From CAVOHU01 sp963817885 (GTDB taxonomy: Bacteria > Acidobacteriota > Vicinamibacteria > Vicinamibacterales > JAKQTR01), in the NCBI GenBank assembly GCA_963817885.1, contig CAWFQE010000013.1:62001-126000 (forward strand): a stretch of DNA of 64,000 nt, in the 5' to 3' direction. The position numbers and the translations under genes are program-made. The number at the start of each line of letters is the position of its first letter. The first letter of the stretch is position 1. The notes beneath the pieces were generated by a model. That model did not search any database, was not told the DNA's origin, and worked only from the letters and a program-made list of their open reading frames with translations. Below, piece by piece: positions 7,461 to 18,375 of this stretch.

Positions 7461-10430
7461 CTAGAACAGGAATTTGACGCCCAGCCTGGCCGAGATCGGC
7501 GTCTGGTAGGCGCTGTTCATCATGAAGCGCGGGTCCTTGGGAATCGAGGCCGCCAGCTGGTCGAACGGCGCCAGCGTGTGCGCGTAGAACGCCGCCTGGT
7601 CGAAGGCCAGCGCCTGTCCGGAGGCGAGCACGGTCTCGAAGTAGTTGGTGGCCGTCCTCTGGTTCAGCAGGTTCAACACGTTGAGCACGAGCTGAAAGCG
7701 CTTGCCGCCGCCCAGCTTGAACTCCTGGAGAATCTGCAGATCGGTTTGTGAGTACGTCGGCAGCCGGCCGTCACTGCCGCGGCCCGCGTAGAAGAGCGGG
7801 TAGGCGCTCGACTGCGGTCCGGCCGGCATCACCCGGGTTTTCGGCGTGCCGCTGGCGACATATTCGTTGATGCCGATGCTCGTGCCCTCGGCCAGCTGGT
7901 AGATGAACTGGACCTTGCCCTGGTGCGTCCGGTCGGTGGCCAGGACGCCCTCCAGGTCATTGCCGTGCTGGTCGAACGACATGGTCGGGTAGTCGTACTC
8001 GCGCCCGACGTTCGGATCCGATCGGCCGTTCTCGTCGGACTGGGAGAGACCGGCGTAGTTGCCGAACAGGCGGCTCCACAGGTAGCTGCCCCGGAGGTAC
8101 CACCCGTGCGAGAAGTTCTTCGTGAAGGCCAGTTCCACGCCGTTGTAGACGCGCTTCGGCTTGGGAAGCGGCACACCCGGATAGGCGTATTGCGTCAGGC
8201 CCTCGCCGGGATTGGCGATGATGTAGATCTCGTTGTTCTGCGCGTCGAGCGATCCGGTGTCGTCTATCGCGCGCACCAGCCACTTGCGCACGTACCGGAG
8301 GCTCAGGGCCGCCGTCGTCGACAGCTGATGCTCGAAGCCGAACGACGCCTCCTGGGACTGCATCGGCTTGATGCCGGGCTGGATCGCGTCCGACCCGAAT
8401 GACGGATGGCGCAGATCGATCGGCCCGCTGATCAGGTTGCCCGGGCAGCTCGGCGGGCACGAGGCACCATCGACGAGCGTGGGCCAGTTCGGCGTGTCGA
8501 GGGTGTAGTAGTAATCCCACCACTTGTCGCCGCCGAACGAGCCGCGGGGCAGCTCCATCTTGAAGATGTCGTAGAAGACGCCCCACGAGCCGTACGCCTT
8601 CCACTTGCCGTCGCCCTTGAGATCCCACGCGAAGCCTGCGCGGGGCGCCAGCTTGTCCTTGAACTTGAACTCGATGCCGAAGGACGGAATTCCGGGCCCC
8701 GCGGCGTAGGCCGGGACCTTCTCGTTCTCGGTCCGGATGCCGAGATTGACCGTCAGCCTGTTATTGAGCGTCCAGGCGTCCTGCAGGAAGAGCCCCAGGT
8801 TGTTGGTGCCGACGTTGCCCTGGGTGATGAAGCCCTGCTTGGGCACCACGCCGTTGCTGCGGACGCGGTAATAGCCGAAGGTGCCGCTGATGCCATTGAA
8901 CGAGCGGCCCCAGTAAAGCCGGACCAGGTTGCCCTGCTCGCCGGAGAGGACGTCGTTGGCGATCCGGTCGAGCTGGACGCCGCCCTTGAGCGTGTGCTGA
9001 CCGGCGAGGCTCCCGTACCACGTGGCGTCCGCCTGGAACGACAGGCGCTTTTGCTTGTCGAATGTCGTGGCGGTGTTGGTCGGCACGTTGACGAAGTTCG
9101 TCGCCTGCTGGAGGTTGTCAGGAACCCCCGCCATCCCGATGTTGCCCACGTTGAAGATGAACCTCGGCACCGCGGGGATGCCGTAGCTGTTGTTGTCGGA
9201 GAAGTAGTAGCCGACGCGCGCGCCCAGGTAGAACACCGGCGTGGCGACCCAGTCCAGCTGGCCGCTGAGGCTCCAGTTCGGATAGGTGTTGCCGGTGTTA
9301 TAGTTGGTGCCGAGCGGGTCGGTGCCCTGCTGCGAGGGCAGCACGCCTTCGACCTTCGACCAGCTGTCGTTGAACGCGATCCGGGTTCGCAGGCTGGACC
9401 CGAACTGGGCGGTGTTATTGGCCGACACGTACTCCTTCGGCTGCTTCTGCGAGGTCGTGACCGTCGGGCTGCCCGCCGACGTGGAGATGACGCTCCGCTG
9501 GTACTTCACGTAGGTCGGCTGGTAGGCCAGGTAGAACCACGTGTGGTCCTTCATGATCGGACCGCCGAAGGACACGCCCGGCTCCAGCCGCGTGTACTTG
9601 TCCTTCGGATAGGTGATGTATTCGGCGGCGTTCGAATTGCCGAGCGCCAGCCGAAGCGTCGGCGTCGGCGATCCCTGGAGGACGTCGCTCTCGAAGTTGA
9701 ACAGGGCATTGCCCCGCCACGTGTTCGTTCCGCTTCTCGTGATCACGCTGATGACGCCGCCGGTCGCCCCGCCATACTCGGCGGTGTAGCCTGACGACTT
9801 CACCTGCACCTCGTCGACGAAGTCCGCCAGCACGGTCTTGCCCGACTGGCCGTGCACCAGGTCGGTCGTCTCGGCACCGTCGACGATGTACCGGTTCTCG
9901 GCGGCCGCGGAGCCGTCGATCATGACCCCGCCCGACTTCGGCTCATTGTTGACACCGGGGGCCTGCGTGACGATGGTCGTGAAATCGCGGCCCTTGGGGA
10001 GCAGGTCGATCTGTTCGCTTCTGATGCTGGTGGAACGGGCGCTCTGCTTCACATCGACCAGCGGCGTGTCAGCCGTCACCGTCACGTTCTCGGTGACACC
10101 TCCAACCGTCAATGCGAAGTCGACGGTTTTCAGCTGGCCGAGTGCCAGCCGGACCGCCTGGGACTTCGCGGTGTTGAAGCCCTGCAAGGCCGCGCTCATC
10201 TCGTAGTTGCCCGGCGCCAGCGCCGGAAATCGAAAGGCTCCCTTGGAATCACTGGTCGTCTCGATGACCGATCCGACTGTCAGGTTCCTTGCCTGTATCA
10301 GGACCCCGGGGAGCACGGCCCCCGAGGCGTCCTTGACGACCCCTTCGATGGATGCCCGCTGTTCCTGGGCAGCAACCGGCACGGCCACCAGTGCCGCCAC
10401 GCACAGCAAAGCTAGCGTTGCGTATCGCAT
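7461..10430 (-). CDS. TonB-dependent receptor with N-terminal carboxypeptidase-regulatory domain
   Basis: 989 residues, outer membrane. The start at 10430 is set by GAGGAGG six bases upstream; an in-frame ATG at 10436 would overlap that site. A signal peptide (MRYATLALLCVAALVAVPVAA) is followed by a CarboxypepD_reg beta-sandwich (about 25-105: SIEGVVKDASGAVLPGV). Next come a plug domain (about 115-215, with RYIVDGAETTDLV and GGATGGVISVITRSGTN) and a long barrel ending in aromatic GVKFLF. This architecture is greatly expanded in Acidobacteria. The ligand is unknown: no neighbour points to iron, cobalamin or sugar uptake. Confidence 0.9.
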   Translation of the reverse strand: MRYATLALLCVAALVAVPVAAQEQRASIEGVVKDASGAVLPGVLIQARNLTVGSVIETTSDSKGAFRFPALAPGNYEMSAALQGFNTAKSQAVRLALGQLKTVDFALTVGGVTENVTVTADTPLVDVKQSARSTSIRSEQIDLLPKGRDFTTIVTQAPGVNNEPKSGGVMIDGSAAAENRYIVDGAETTDLVHGQSGKTVLADFVDEVQVKSSGYTAEYGGATGGVISVITRSGTNTWRGNALFNFESDVLQGSPTPTLRLALGNSNAAEYITYPKDKYTRLEPGVSFGGPIMKDHTWFYLAYQPTYVKYQRSVISTSAGSPTVTTSQKQPKEYVSANNTAQFGSSLRTRIAFNDSWSKVEGVLPSQQGTDPLGTNYNTGNTYPNWSLSGQLDWVATPVFYLGARVGYYFSDNNSYGIPAVPRFIFNVGNIGMAGVPDNLQQATNFVNVPTNTATTFDKQKRLSFQADATWYGSLAGQHTLKGGVQLDRIANDVLSGEQGNLVRLYWGRSFNGISGTFGYYRVRSNGVVPKQGFITQGNVGTNNLGLFLQDAWTLNNRLTVNLGIRTENEKVPAYAAGPGIPSFGIEFKFKDKLAPRAGFAWDLKGDGKWKAYGSWGVFYDIFKMELPRGSFGGDKWWDYYYTLDTPNWPTLVDGASCPPSCPGNLISGPIDLRHPSFGSDAIQPGIKPMQSQEASFGFEHQLSTTAALSLRYVRKWLVRAIDDTGSLDAQNNEIYIIANPGEGLTQYAYPGVPLPKPKRVYNGVELAFTKNFSHGWYLRGSYLWSRLFGNYAGLSQSDENGRSDPNVGREYDYPTMSFDQHGNDLEGVLATDRTHQGKVQFIYQLAEGTSIGINEYVASGTPKTRVMPAGPQSSAYPLFYAGRGSDGRLPTYSQTDLQILQEFKLGGGKRFQLVLNVLNLLNQRTATNYFETVLASGQALAFDQAAFYAHTLAPFDQLAASIPKDPRFMMNSAYQTPISARLGVKFLF

Positions 10431-10612
10431 TGCCATCCTCCTCACGAAACGTTGACGTTGGCGAGTCGGCCAGCCCCGGACCACCAGACGGGACGTGGAT
10501 GGATCTCTGGCCGCGTCCCGGCTTTGCGAGGAGCTGATGTCCTAGGGAAATGGTCGGCTTTATCTTACTACACCCGCAGGAGGAGGGGGCATGGGGTGGG
10601 CACCCGGGGCGT

Positions 10613-11737
10613 TCAGCGTGCGGGGACGGGCCGGTCAGACCCCGGGCGGTCGGAGAGCAGCACTTGCCACACCGTCATCGTCCCCGCTCGGAAGGCTCCG
10701 GCGCAGGTGAGGAGGTAGTACTCCCACATCCGCTTGAACAGCGGTTCGTCCGTCGATCCGCTCTTCCCTTTCCAGCGCTCCGAGAAGTTCCGGTACCACT
10801 GCATCAGGGTGCGGTCGTAGTTGGCCCCGCCCAGATCGTGGATGTCGAGGACATGCGAGAAGATCCTGGTCGCGGCCGCCATCAGCTGGCGCTGCGCCGG
10901 GATCCTGCCAAGCGGGAAGATGTACTTCCTGATCCAGGGGTCGGACCAGTTCCACATCTGCGGTTTCGAGATCGTGTGGAGCAGGAATCGGCCACCGGTG
11001 CTGAGTGCGGAGCGCACGGCGGCGAAGTAGGCGCCGTAGTTCTTCGGCTCGACGTGTTCGAACATCCCGATCGAGGCAACGGCGTCGAACTTCCGGTCCC
11101 CGATCTCGCGGAAATCCCGGCACTCGATGGTCACCGGCAATCCAGCGCACCGCTGCCTGGCATAGGCCGCCTGCTCCTGGGACACCGTGAGGCCAACGAC
11201 CTCGACCCCGTAGCGTTCGCTGGCCAGACGGGCAAGGCTGCCCCACCCGCAGCCGATATCCAGGACCCGCTGGCCGGGCTGCAACTCGAGTTTCCTGCAG
11301 ACCAGGTCCAGCTTGGCGGACTGCGCCGCGCCGAGGTCCACGGCCCCGCCATCCCAGTAGCCGCACGAGTAGGTCAGGCTCGAATCGAGCATGCTCGCGT
11401 AGAGATCGTTCCCTTTGTCGTAGTGGTCGCGGCCAATGCGATACGGGTCGCGCCGCGGGGCGTTGAGGAGGACGTCCCGGAGCCAGCGCCGAATGGCGAC
11501 CGGATTCACCCAGCCTGCCAGGCTCACGCTGGACGAGAGCAGCCGGGCCATGAACTGGTCGATCCGGCGGCATTCCCAGAGGCGGTTCATGTAGCTCTCG
11601 CCCAGGCCCAGCGAGCCTCTCGCCACGACTTCTCGATAGAAGGAGGGATTGCGGACAGAGATGTCCCACGGTTCGGATCCATCGACCCTGATGCCGGCCC
11701 GTCCGAGCAGGCCCCTGACGAGACGCTCGGTGACCAT
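10613..11737 (-). CDS. cfa: Cyclopropane-fatty-acyl-phospholipid synthase
   Basis: 374 residues, close to the E. coli enzyme length of about 380. It methylenates cis double bonds of membrane lipids using S-adenosylmethionine. Seen: the DHYDKGNDLY region, the TYSCGYW substrate loop, the SAM-binding VLDIGCGWG motif (near 167-175), VGLTVSQEQ and GMFEHVEPKNY. The C-terminal part NYDRTLMQWYRNF is also characteristic. Single gene, divergent from ispH. Confidence 0.92.
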   Translation of the reverse strand: MVTERLVRGLLGRAGIRVDGSEPWDISVRNPSFYREVVARGSLGLGESYMNRLWECRRIDQFMARLLSSSVSLAGWVNPVAIRRWLRDVLLNAPRRDPYRIGRDHYDKGNDLYASMLDSSLTYSCGYWDGGAVDLGAAQSAKLDLVCRKLELQPGQRVLDIGCGWGSLARLASERYGVEVVGLTVSQEQAAYARQRCAGLPVTIECRDFREIGDRKFDAVASIGMFEHVEPKNYGAYFAAVRSALSTGGRFLLHTISKPQMWNWSDPWIRKYIFPLGRIPAQRQLMAAATRIFSHVLDIHDLGGANYDRTLMQWYRNFSERWKGKSGSTDEPLFKRMWEYYLLTCAGAFRAGTMTVWQVLLSDRPGSDRPVPAR

Positions 11738-11965
11738 CGTCTTGGCCCACTGTCTTCGGGGGCGGTCGACTGCCGAGCAGAATCTATAGGGCGAGCCCCA
11801 ACGTGCTGGCGGTGTTCTAACGCCGGGGTCGACGCCCTGTCAAGTGGCGCTCCCGACCGGCGTTGGGCATAGAATAGAGGTTCGGCGCCCTGATTTTGAG
11901 TTTCAACACGGCCGAGGCCGGGCCCGGCACTGGTTCGGAGCCTGCGCGTCGGCCCGCAGGAGCGT

Positions 11966-13174
11966 ATGCCGTCGGTCATCTACCGGAAAGGCCTGAACCT
12001 GAAGGACGCCGTCGCCGGCGAACTCTCGGGCGATTATCACAGCGAAATCATCGCCCGGCTCAAGGCCACCGACTTTACCTACCGGGAGGGCCGACTGACG
12101 GTCCACCTGGCCCGCGAGTTCGGCTTCTGCTACGGCGTCGACCGGGCTGTCGACTACGCATATCAGACTCGTCGCCGGTTTCCAGACCGACAGGTCTTCC
12201 TGACCGGCGAAATCATCCACAATCCGCACGTCAACGAAAAGCTTCGTTCGAGCGGTGTCCGCTTCCTGGATGACCCGGGCGAGCGCATCGACGAGCTGAC
12301 CGGCAACGATGTCGTGATCCTGCCGGCCTTCGGGGTGACCGTTCCGACGCTCGAGCGCCTCGACCGGCAGGGCTGCACGCTGGTTGACACGACGTGCGGC
12401 TCGGTGCTGAACGTCTGGAAGAACGTGAAGCGCTACGCACACGACGGTTTCACGTCGCTCATCCACGGGAAGGTCCACCACGAAGAGACGCGGGCCACCG
12501 CGTCGCGGGCCCTGGAAGTTCCTGGAGGCCAGTACCTGGTCGTCCTCAATCGGGCGGAAGCCGAAGCGGTCTGCGGGTTCATCGAGCACGGCGGCGACCC
12601 GTCGCGTTTCCTGGCCCGCTTCGCTGGCGCGGCCTCCCCAGGATTCGATCCCGACGAGGCCCTGGTCCGGGTCGGCCTGGCGAATCAGACGACCATGCTG
12701 ATGAGCGAATCGCTCGAGATCGGCCGGATGATTCGGGCGGCCATGGTGGCCCGTTACGGCGAGGAAGCGCTCCCCGCACACTTCCGTGCGTTCGACACGA
12801 TCTGCAGCGCGACCCAGGATCGACAGGACGCCGTGCTCGCCCTGCTCGACCAGCAGAGGCTGAACCTGATGGTCGTGATCGGAGGGTACAACAGCAGCAA
12901 TACCGGGAACCTGGCCAGGCTCTGCGCTGCCCGCGTGCCGACGTTCCACATCGACAGCGTGTCGTGCCTGGTGTCGAGTGACGAAATCCGTCACCGCCCG
13001 GTGGGCACCCGGGCCGAGACGACCGAACGGAGCTGGCTTCCTCCGGAAGGGCCGCTCGGCATTGGCGTCACTGCGGGTGCCTCCACTCCCGACAACATCG
13101 TGGGCGCGGTCATCGCCCGCCTGGTCGAAGTCGCCGAATCCAGCACGGCCCCCGGAGTTGGCCACAGGCCCTAA
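11966..13174 (+). CDS. ispH: 4-hydroxy-3-methylbut-2-enyl diphosphate reductase, long form
   Basis: 402 residues, last enzyme of the MEP isoprenoid pathway, using a [4Fe-4S] cluster. Three conserved cysteines lie in FGFCYGVDRAV (C55), DTTCGSVLNVW and DTICSATQDRQ. The ligand-binding block GEIIHNPHVN and the NSSNT block near the C-terminus are present. The N-terminal extension and large insertions make it the long cyanobacterial/plant-like form rather than the roughly 310-residue E. coli form. AGGAG lies five bases before ATG 11966. Confidence 0.92.
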   Translation: MPSVIYRKGLNLKDAVAGELSGDYHSEIIARLKATDFTYREGRLTVHLAREFGFCYGVDRAVDYAYQTRRRFPDRQVFLTGEIIHNPHVNEKLRSSGVRFLDDPGERIDELTGNDVVILPAFGVTVPTLERLDRQGCTLVDTTCGSVLNVWKNVKRYAHDGFTSLIHGKVHHEETRATASRALEVPGGQYLVVLNRAEAEAVCGFIEHGGDPSRFLARFAGAASPGFDPDEALVRVGLANQTTMLMSESLEIGRMIRAAMVARYGEEALPAHFRAFDTICSATQDRQDAVLALLDQQRLNLMVVIGGYNSSNTGNLARLCAARVPTFHIDSVSCLVSSDEIRHRPVGTRAETTERSWLPPEGPLGIGVTAGASTPDNIVGAVIARLVEVAESSTAPGVGHRP

Positions 13175-13326
13175 ACTGCCGCCTGACATGTATTTGGGAC
13201 ACTAGCCGAGGCTCTCCTCTGCCCTCAGACCCGCCGGCGGTCCGGACCTCCTGCGTTCGAAATGGGTAAACAGCCTGCCGTCTGTGTCGTAGAACGTTGA
13301 GGGGAGAACAGTACCTGAGGAAGGCC

Positions 13327-13812
13327 ATGTCCAGACTCAAAATCGCGGCGGTGTTCGTGCTTCTGATGGCGACCTTCGCCGCCGCGCAGCGGCCGCAGCC
13401 GCCCCGTTCGGGCGGAGGGACGTCGCCCCAGCAGGCACAGGCGCCGCGGGCGCCGACGTTCATCAAGTGGTGGCAGGATGACAAAGTCAAGCCTGAGCTC
13501 GGCCTGACCTCGGATCAATCCAACCGGATCGAAGAGATCTTCCAGTCGATGCGGCCCAAGCTCACCGCGGACAAAGATGAACTGGATCGGCTCGAGAAGC
13601 ATCTGTCGGCGATGGTCGCCGACGATGCGGTGTCGGAAGCCGACGTGGCGAAGCAGGTCGATCTGGTCGAAACGTCCCGCGCCGAGCTGGCGAAGGCCCG
13701 GACCATGATGTTCTTCCGCATGCATCGGATCCTGTCTCCGGATCAGCGGACCAAGCTGACGGCACTCCGCGAGAAGAGGGAACGTGAGCGCGACGGCGCT
13801 CATCGTCGGTAA
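13327..13812 (+). CDS. Secreted Spy/CpxP-like helical protein
   Basis: 161 residues. A signal peptide (MSRLKIAAVFVLLMATFAAA) is followed by a Pro/Gln-rich linker. The helical domain contains KPELGLTSDQSNRIEEIF and RILSPDQRTKLTAL, two copies of the LTxDQxxxI pattern of Spy/CpxP LTXXQ proteins. It is likely a periplasmic chaperone or metal/stress sensor. The ATG at 13327, preceded by GAGGAAGG, is chosen over an upstream TTG. It sits 46 bases ahead of the TolC-MacAB genes, suggesting an envelope-stress efflux operon. Confidence 0.75.
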   Translation: MSRLKIAAVFVLLMATFAAAQRPQPPRSGGGTSPQQAQAPRAPTFIKWWQDDKVKPELGLTSDQSNRIEEIFQSMRPKLTADKDELDRLEKHLSAMVADDAVSEADVAKQVDLVETSRAELAKARTMMFFRMHRILSPDQRTKLTALREKRERERDGAHRR

Positions 13813-13858
13813 CGGCAACTGCGCCTGACGGGCACGATCACTCCGTGGGAGGGTATTT

Positions 13859-15523
13859 GTGAGCAGGTTGTTCAGGATTTTCGTGGCGATCATTCTGGTA
13901 TCGACCGTGTCGGGGGCCGGCATCATCGCTCAGAGCCCATCGGGCGCCGCCAGGCAGGCGCCCGGAACCGACCCCGCTCGAGCGGCCGAGCTGGTGAAGT
14001 ACGCCCTCGAGAAGTTCGATCAGGGCCAGGCAGGCGCGCCCAAACCGGGTCCGGCGCAGCCGGGCGCCCCGGAACCTCCCACGTTGAAGCTCTCGGCGGA
14101 TGATGCCGTGAAGCGGGCGCTCGAAAACAACATCGAGCTCGCGGTGCAGCGCATGAACCCGCAGTTGCAGGAGCTGGCGCTCGACTCGGTGCGGTCGGGG
14201 TACACGCCCAATCTGACGGTGAACTTCAACGAAAACTCCAGCACGACCCAGTCGACCAGCCAGTTGAGCGGCGGCGCAAAGGTCACGAGCACGGGCAACA
14301 TCTGGAATGCGAACCTGACGAAGGCGATGCCGTGGTACGGCGGCAACGCCAGCCTGAACTGGACCAACTCCTACACGAACTCCGACAACCAGTTTGCGAC
14401 CTTCAACCCGACCTATCAGTCGAGGCTGACGTTCAACTACACGCAGCCGCTGTGGAGAAACTTCAGGATCGATACGATCCGCCAGCAGCTGCTGACCACG
14501 AAGATTGCGAAGGAAGTGGCGGATCTGACGCTGCGTTCCACTCTGATCAACACGGACGCCAACACGCGGAACGCCTACTGGGAACTCTGGTTCGCGATCC
14601 GTGCGCTCGACGCGGCGCGCGGCTCGCTGGCACTGGCCGAGAAGCTGGTCGAAGACAACAAGGTCCGGGTCGAAGTCGGGACCCTGGCTCCGCTGGACGT
14701 GGTCTCGGCTGAGTCAGCGGCCGCCACGGCCAGGGTGAATGTGGCCAACGCCGAGTCGGCATGGCAGACTTCCGAGATCACGCTGAAGCGGCTCATCGTG
14801 AGCAGCACGACGGACCCGCTCTGGAACTCGAGGATCGATCCGACCGACGCGCCGATGGTGACCCGCCAGCCGATCGATCTCGAAGGGGCCATCAAGTCCG
14901 CGCTCGACAAGCGCACCGACGTGGTCTCGGCACGCCGCAACATGGCCGGCAGCGACATCACGCTGAACTATCTCAAGAACCAGATGAGGCCGCAGGTCGA
15001 TCTCGCCGCCACGTTCGGCGGAAGCGGCACCGGCGGCACGACGATCAACCGCGCGCCCGTGAGCCAGGGTTCCGGCATCCTCAGCACCGTCCCCGGCGGA
15101 TACCGCGACGCACTGAAAAATCTGTACCAAGTGAAGCTGCCGAGCTGGACCATTCAGTTGAACCTCTCGTACCCGCTCGGCCTGAGCGCCGCCGAAGCGT
15201 CGTACGCGCGGTCCAAGGTGCAGTACTCCCAGTCCGAGGCTCAACTGCGCGCCCTCGAGCTGCAGGTGGCGACCGACCTGACCAACGCGGCGTTGACGAT
15301 TCTCAGCACCGAGAAGCGCCTGGACGCGTCACGCGCCGCGCGCGAGCTGGCGGAGAAACAGCTCGAGGCCGAGCAGAGCAAGTTCGACGTGGGGATGTCG
15401 ACCAATTACCTCGTCGTCCAGGCCCAGCGCGACCTGGCGAATGCGCAGAACAACGAACTTCGTGCGCAGCTCGACTACCGGAAGGCCCTGGTCGCGTACG
15501 AGCGGCTGCAGATCACGTCCTAG
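13859..15523 (+). CDS. TolC-family outer-membrane efflux protein
   Basis: 554 residues, GTG start with GGGAGGG five bases upstream. A signal peptide, a Pro/Gly-rich linker (about 45-75) and two OEP repeats follow. The first starts at LSADDAVKRALENN and the second at IDLEGAIKSALDKRTDVVSARRN (described in part). The C-terminal helix contains MSTNYLVVQAQRDLANAQ, a family hallmark. It forms the outer-membrane channel for the MacA/MacB-like proteins encoded just downstream, giving a complete tripartite exporter. Confidence 0.9.
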   Translation: MSRLFRIFVAIILVSTVSGAGIIAQSPSGAARQAPGTDPARAAELVKYALEKFDQGQAGAPKPGPAQPGAPEPPTLKLSADDAVKRALENNIELAVQRMNPQLQELALDSVRSGYTPNLTVNFNENSSTTQSTSQLSGGAKVTSTGNIWNANLTKAMPWYGGNASLNWTNSYTNSDNQFATFNPTYQSRLTFNYTQPLWRNFRIDTIRQQLLTTKIAKEVADLTLRSTLINTDANTRNAYWELWFAIRALDAARGSLALAEKLVEDNKVRVEVGTLAPLDVVSAESAAATARVNVANAESAWQTSEITLKRLIVSSTTDPLWNSRIDPTDAPMVTRQPIDLEGAIKSALDKRTDVVSARRNMAGSDITLNYLKNQMRPQVDLAATFGGSGTGGTTINRAPVSQGSGILSTVPGGYRDALKNLYQVKLPSWTIQLNLSYPLGLSAAEASYARSKVQYSQSEAQLRALELQVATDLTNAALTILSTEKRLDASRAARELAEKQLEAEQSKFDVGMSTNYLVVQAQRDLANAQNNELRAQLDYRKALVAYERLQITS

Positions 15524-15760
15524 TCGCCCCGGAACCAGAGAGCAGCGCATGCGCGCGTCGACAACGGCAGAGACGGCCCCTATCGCGGCTGATCGCGGCC
15601 ATCGGGAGGGCGGTCACCCGTCTGGCGGCAGTTCAAGAGTCATGGCTGGAGCGGCGCGGCGCCCGGGCCCGCGTCCGGCTCCGGCTGCAATCTCCTCAGG
15701 AGACCCAGGTCCGTTCGATCGCCGCATTTCAGCGCCGCGGTCAAGACAGGTAGATGGCAC

Positions 15761-17581
15761 ATGAAGAAGATCATCATCACGGTCATCGTGCTCGCGGTCA
15801 TCGCCGGCTCGGTGGGGGCGTATTACAAGTTCCGGAATGCCGACGAAGGCCCGAAGATCACGACGCTTCCCGTCTCCCGAGGTGACGTCGTCGAGGTGGT
15901 CGGCGCCAGCGGGATTCTGCAGGCGGTCACCACCGTGCAGGTCGGAACGCAGGTTTCCGGCATCATCAAGGCCCTGCACGCGGATTTCAATTCGATCGTG
16001 AAGGCCGGGCAGCTCATCGCAGAGCTCGACCCGTCGCTGATTCAGACGCAAATCGAGCAGGGCAAGGCGAACCTCGTCCGGGCGCAAGCCGATCTCGACA
16101 GGCTGAAGGTATCGGCCGAGGACGCGAGAACCAAGTTCAAACGGACGCAGGAGCTGGCGGCCAAGAAGCTGGTGGCAGCCCAGGATCTGGAGGCCGCCGA
16201 CGTCGCCGTCCGATCCGCCGACGCGCAGATCAAGTCGTCGGAGGCTTCGCTCGTCCAGGCCCAGGCCTCGCTCAACCAGACCCAGGTCAACCTCGAGCAC
16301 TGCATCATCACCGCGCCGATTGACGGCATCATCATCTCCCGCAACGTCGACGTCGGACAGACGGTGGCCGCGAGCATGTCGGCGCCCACCATCTTCATCA
16401 TCGCCGCCGACCTGACCAAGATGCAGGTCAACGCGAGCGTGGACGAGTCGGATGTGGGCCGCATGCGCCCCGGCCAGGTGGTGCGATTCCGGGTCGACGC
16501 GTACCCCGGCGAGGAATTCCTCGGCAACGTCGCCCAGGTTCGCCTGCAGCCGGTGACCGTGCAGAACGTCGTCACCTACGCGACCGTCATCAACGTCCCG
16601 AACCCTGAGCTGAAGCTGAAGCCGGGCATGACGGCCAACGTCAGCATCGAGATCGCGCGCAAGAACGACGTGCTGCGCGTGCCGAACGCCGCGCTGCGCT
16701 TCAGGCCGACGGCGGACACCTTCCAGGCGCTCAACCTGGCCGTGCCGCCCGAGCTGCAGCGGGGCCAGGCCGGCCAGCGCGGCGCCAACGGCGGCCAGCG
16801 CGCTGCCAATGGCGGAGGCCAGGGCGGATCGAACCGGGGCGGACAGAACGCCAACGCCGCCGCGGCCCCGGGCGCGACGTCCCCGGCGACGACGACGCCG
16901 GCTGCGGCGAAGGCCGCCGCGACAACACCCGCAGGGGCTGGACAGCCGCAACAGCGTGCTGATGCCGGACGGCCCGCCCAGCAGGGCAGCCGCGGCGGCG
17001 ATCCGGCCAGCGCCAGCTCGGACTCACGCGGCAACCGCGGAGACGGACAGTCCGCGCAGGGCGGCGGCCGAGGCGGCGGCACGCCGGAGGAACGCCGTCA
17101 GCGGATGGAGGAGCGGATGGCGAGCATGACCCCCGAGGAGCGAAAGGCGTTCCAGGAGCGGATCGCGGCGCGGGGGCGCAGCGGCGATCCGTCCCAGCCT
17201 GCCGGCCGACAGGGGCGTGGCGCGACGGCCGGTGATCCGCCAAGCGGCACCGGGCGTCAGACCGCCGGCCAGCGGCTGGCTGCGGTGAGCCCGGCGGCGA
17301 ACCAGACCATCGATTCCCTGTTCGGACCGCTGCCTCCGACCGAGACGGCCGGCCGCGCCTGGATCTGGGTGGGCGGCGAACTGAAGTCCGTCCGTCTTCG
17401 CCTCGGCATCACCGACGGCACCTACACGGAGCTGCTGAGCGGCGAGCTGCAGGCCGGACAGGAACTGGTCACGCAAATCGTGACGCCGGCGCAGGCACAG
17501 GCCGCGTCGACCCGGTCGCCGCTGATGCCGGGCGGACCGGGACAGCGCGGCGGCATGCCCGGCGGCGGCAGGGGGCGTTAG
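15761..17581 (+). CDS. MacA-like periplasmic adaptor with a long low-complexity insert
   Basis: 606 residues, much longer than MacA (about 370). An N-terminal anchor helix (residues 4-20) is followed by the barrel-sandwich lipoyl halves, with an alpha-helical hairpin near 85-185. The membrane-proximal parts follow (GIIISRNVDVGQTV, PGMTANVSIEIA). Between about residues 325 and 520 lies a Gly/Ala/Gln/Arg-rich, probably disordered insert with a short helical EERRQRMEERMASMTPEERK segment. The last domain then resumes (WIWVGGELKSVRLRLGITDG). It links the ABC transporter to TolC; the stop codon is 4 bases before the ATPase gene. Confidence 0.88.
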   Translation: MKKIIITVIVLAVIAGSVGAYYKFRNADEGPKITTLPVSRGDVVEVVGASGILQAVTTVQVGTQVSGIIKALHADFNSIVKAGQLIAELDPSLIQTQIEQGKANLVRAQADLDRLKVSAEDARTKFKRTQELAAKKLVAAQDLEAADVAVRSADAQIKSSEASLVQAQASLNQTQVNLEHCIITAPIDGIIISRNVDVGQTVAASMSAPTIFIIAADLTKMQVNASVDESDVGRMRPGQVVRFRVDAYPGEEFLGNVAQVRLQPVTVQNVVTYATVINVPNPELKLKPGMTANVSIEIARKNDVLRVPNAALRFRPTADTFQALNLAVPPELQRGQAGQRGANGGQRAANGGGQGGSNRGGQNANAAAAPGATSPATTTPAAAKAAATTPAGAGQPQQRADAGRPAQQGSRGGDPASASSDSRGNRGDGQSAQGGGRGGGTPEERRQRMEERMASMTPEERKAFQERIAARGRSGDPSQPAGRQGRGATAGDPPSGTGRQTAGQRLAAVSPAANQTIDSLFGPLPPTETAGRAWIWVGGELKSVRLRLGITDGTYTELLSGELQAGQELVTQIVTPAQAQAASTRSPLMPGGPGQRGGMPGGGRGR

Positions 17582-17585
17582 CATC

Positions 17586-18365
<780 letters not shown>

Positions 18366-18375
18366 GGCACCTGCC

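Noticed and set aside
8406..9794. 462-residue plus-strand frame
   Set aside because: Antisense shadow of the TonB-dependent receptor; composition Arg/Ala/Val-rich without domains.
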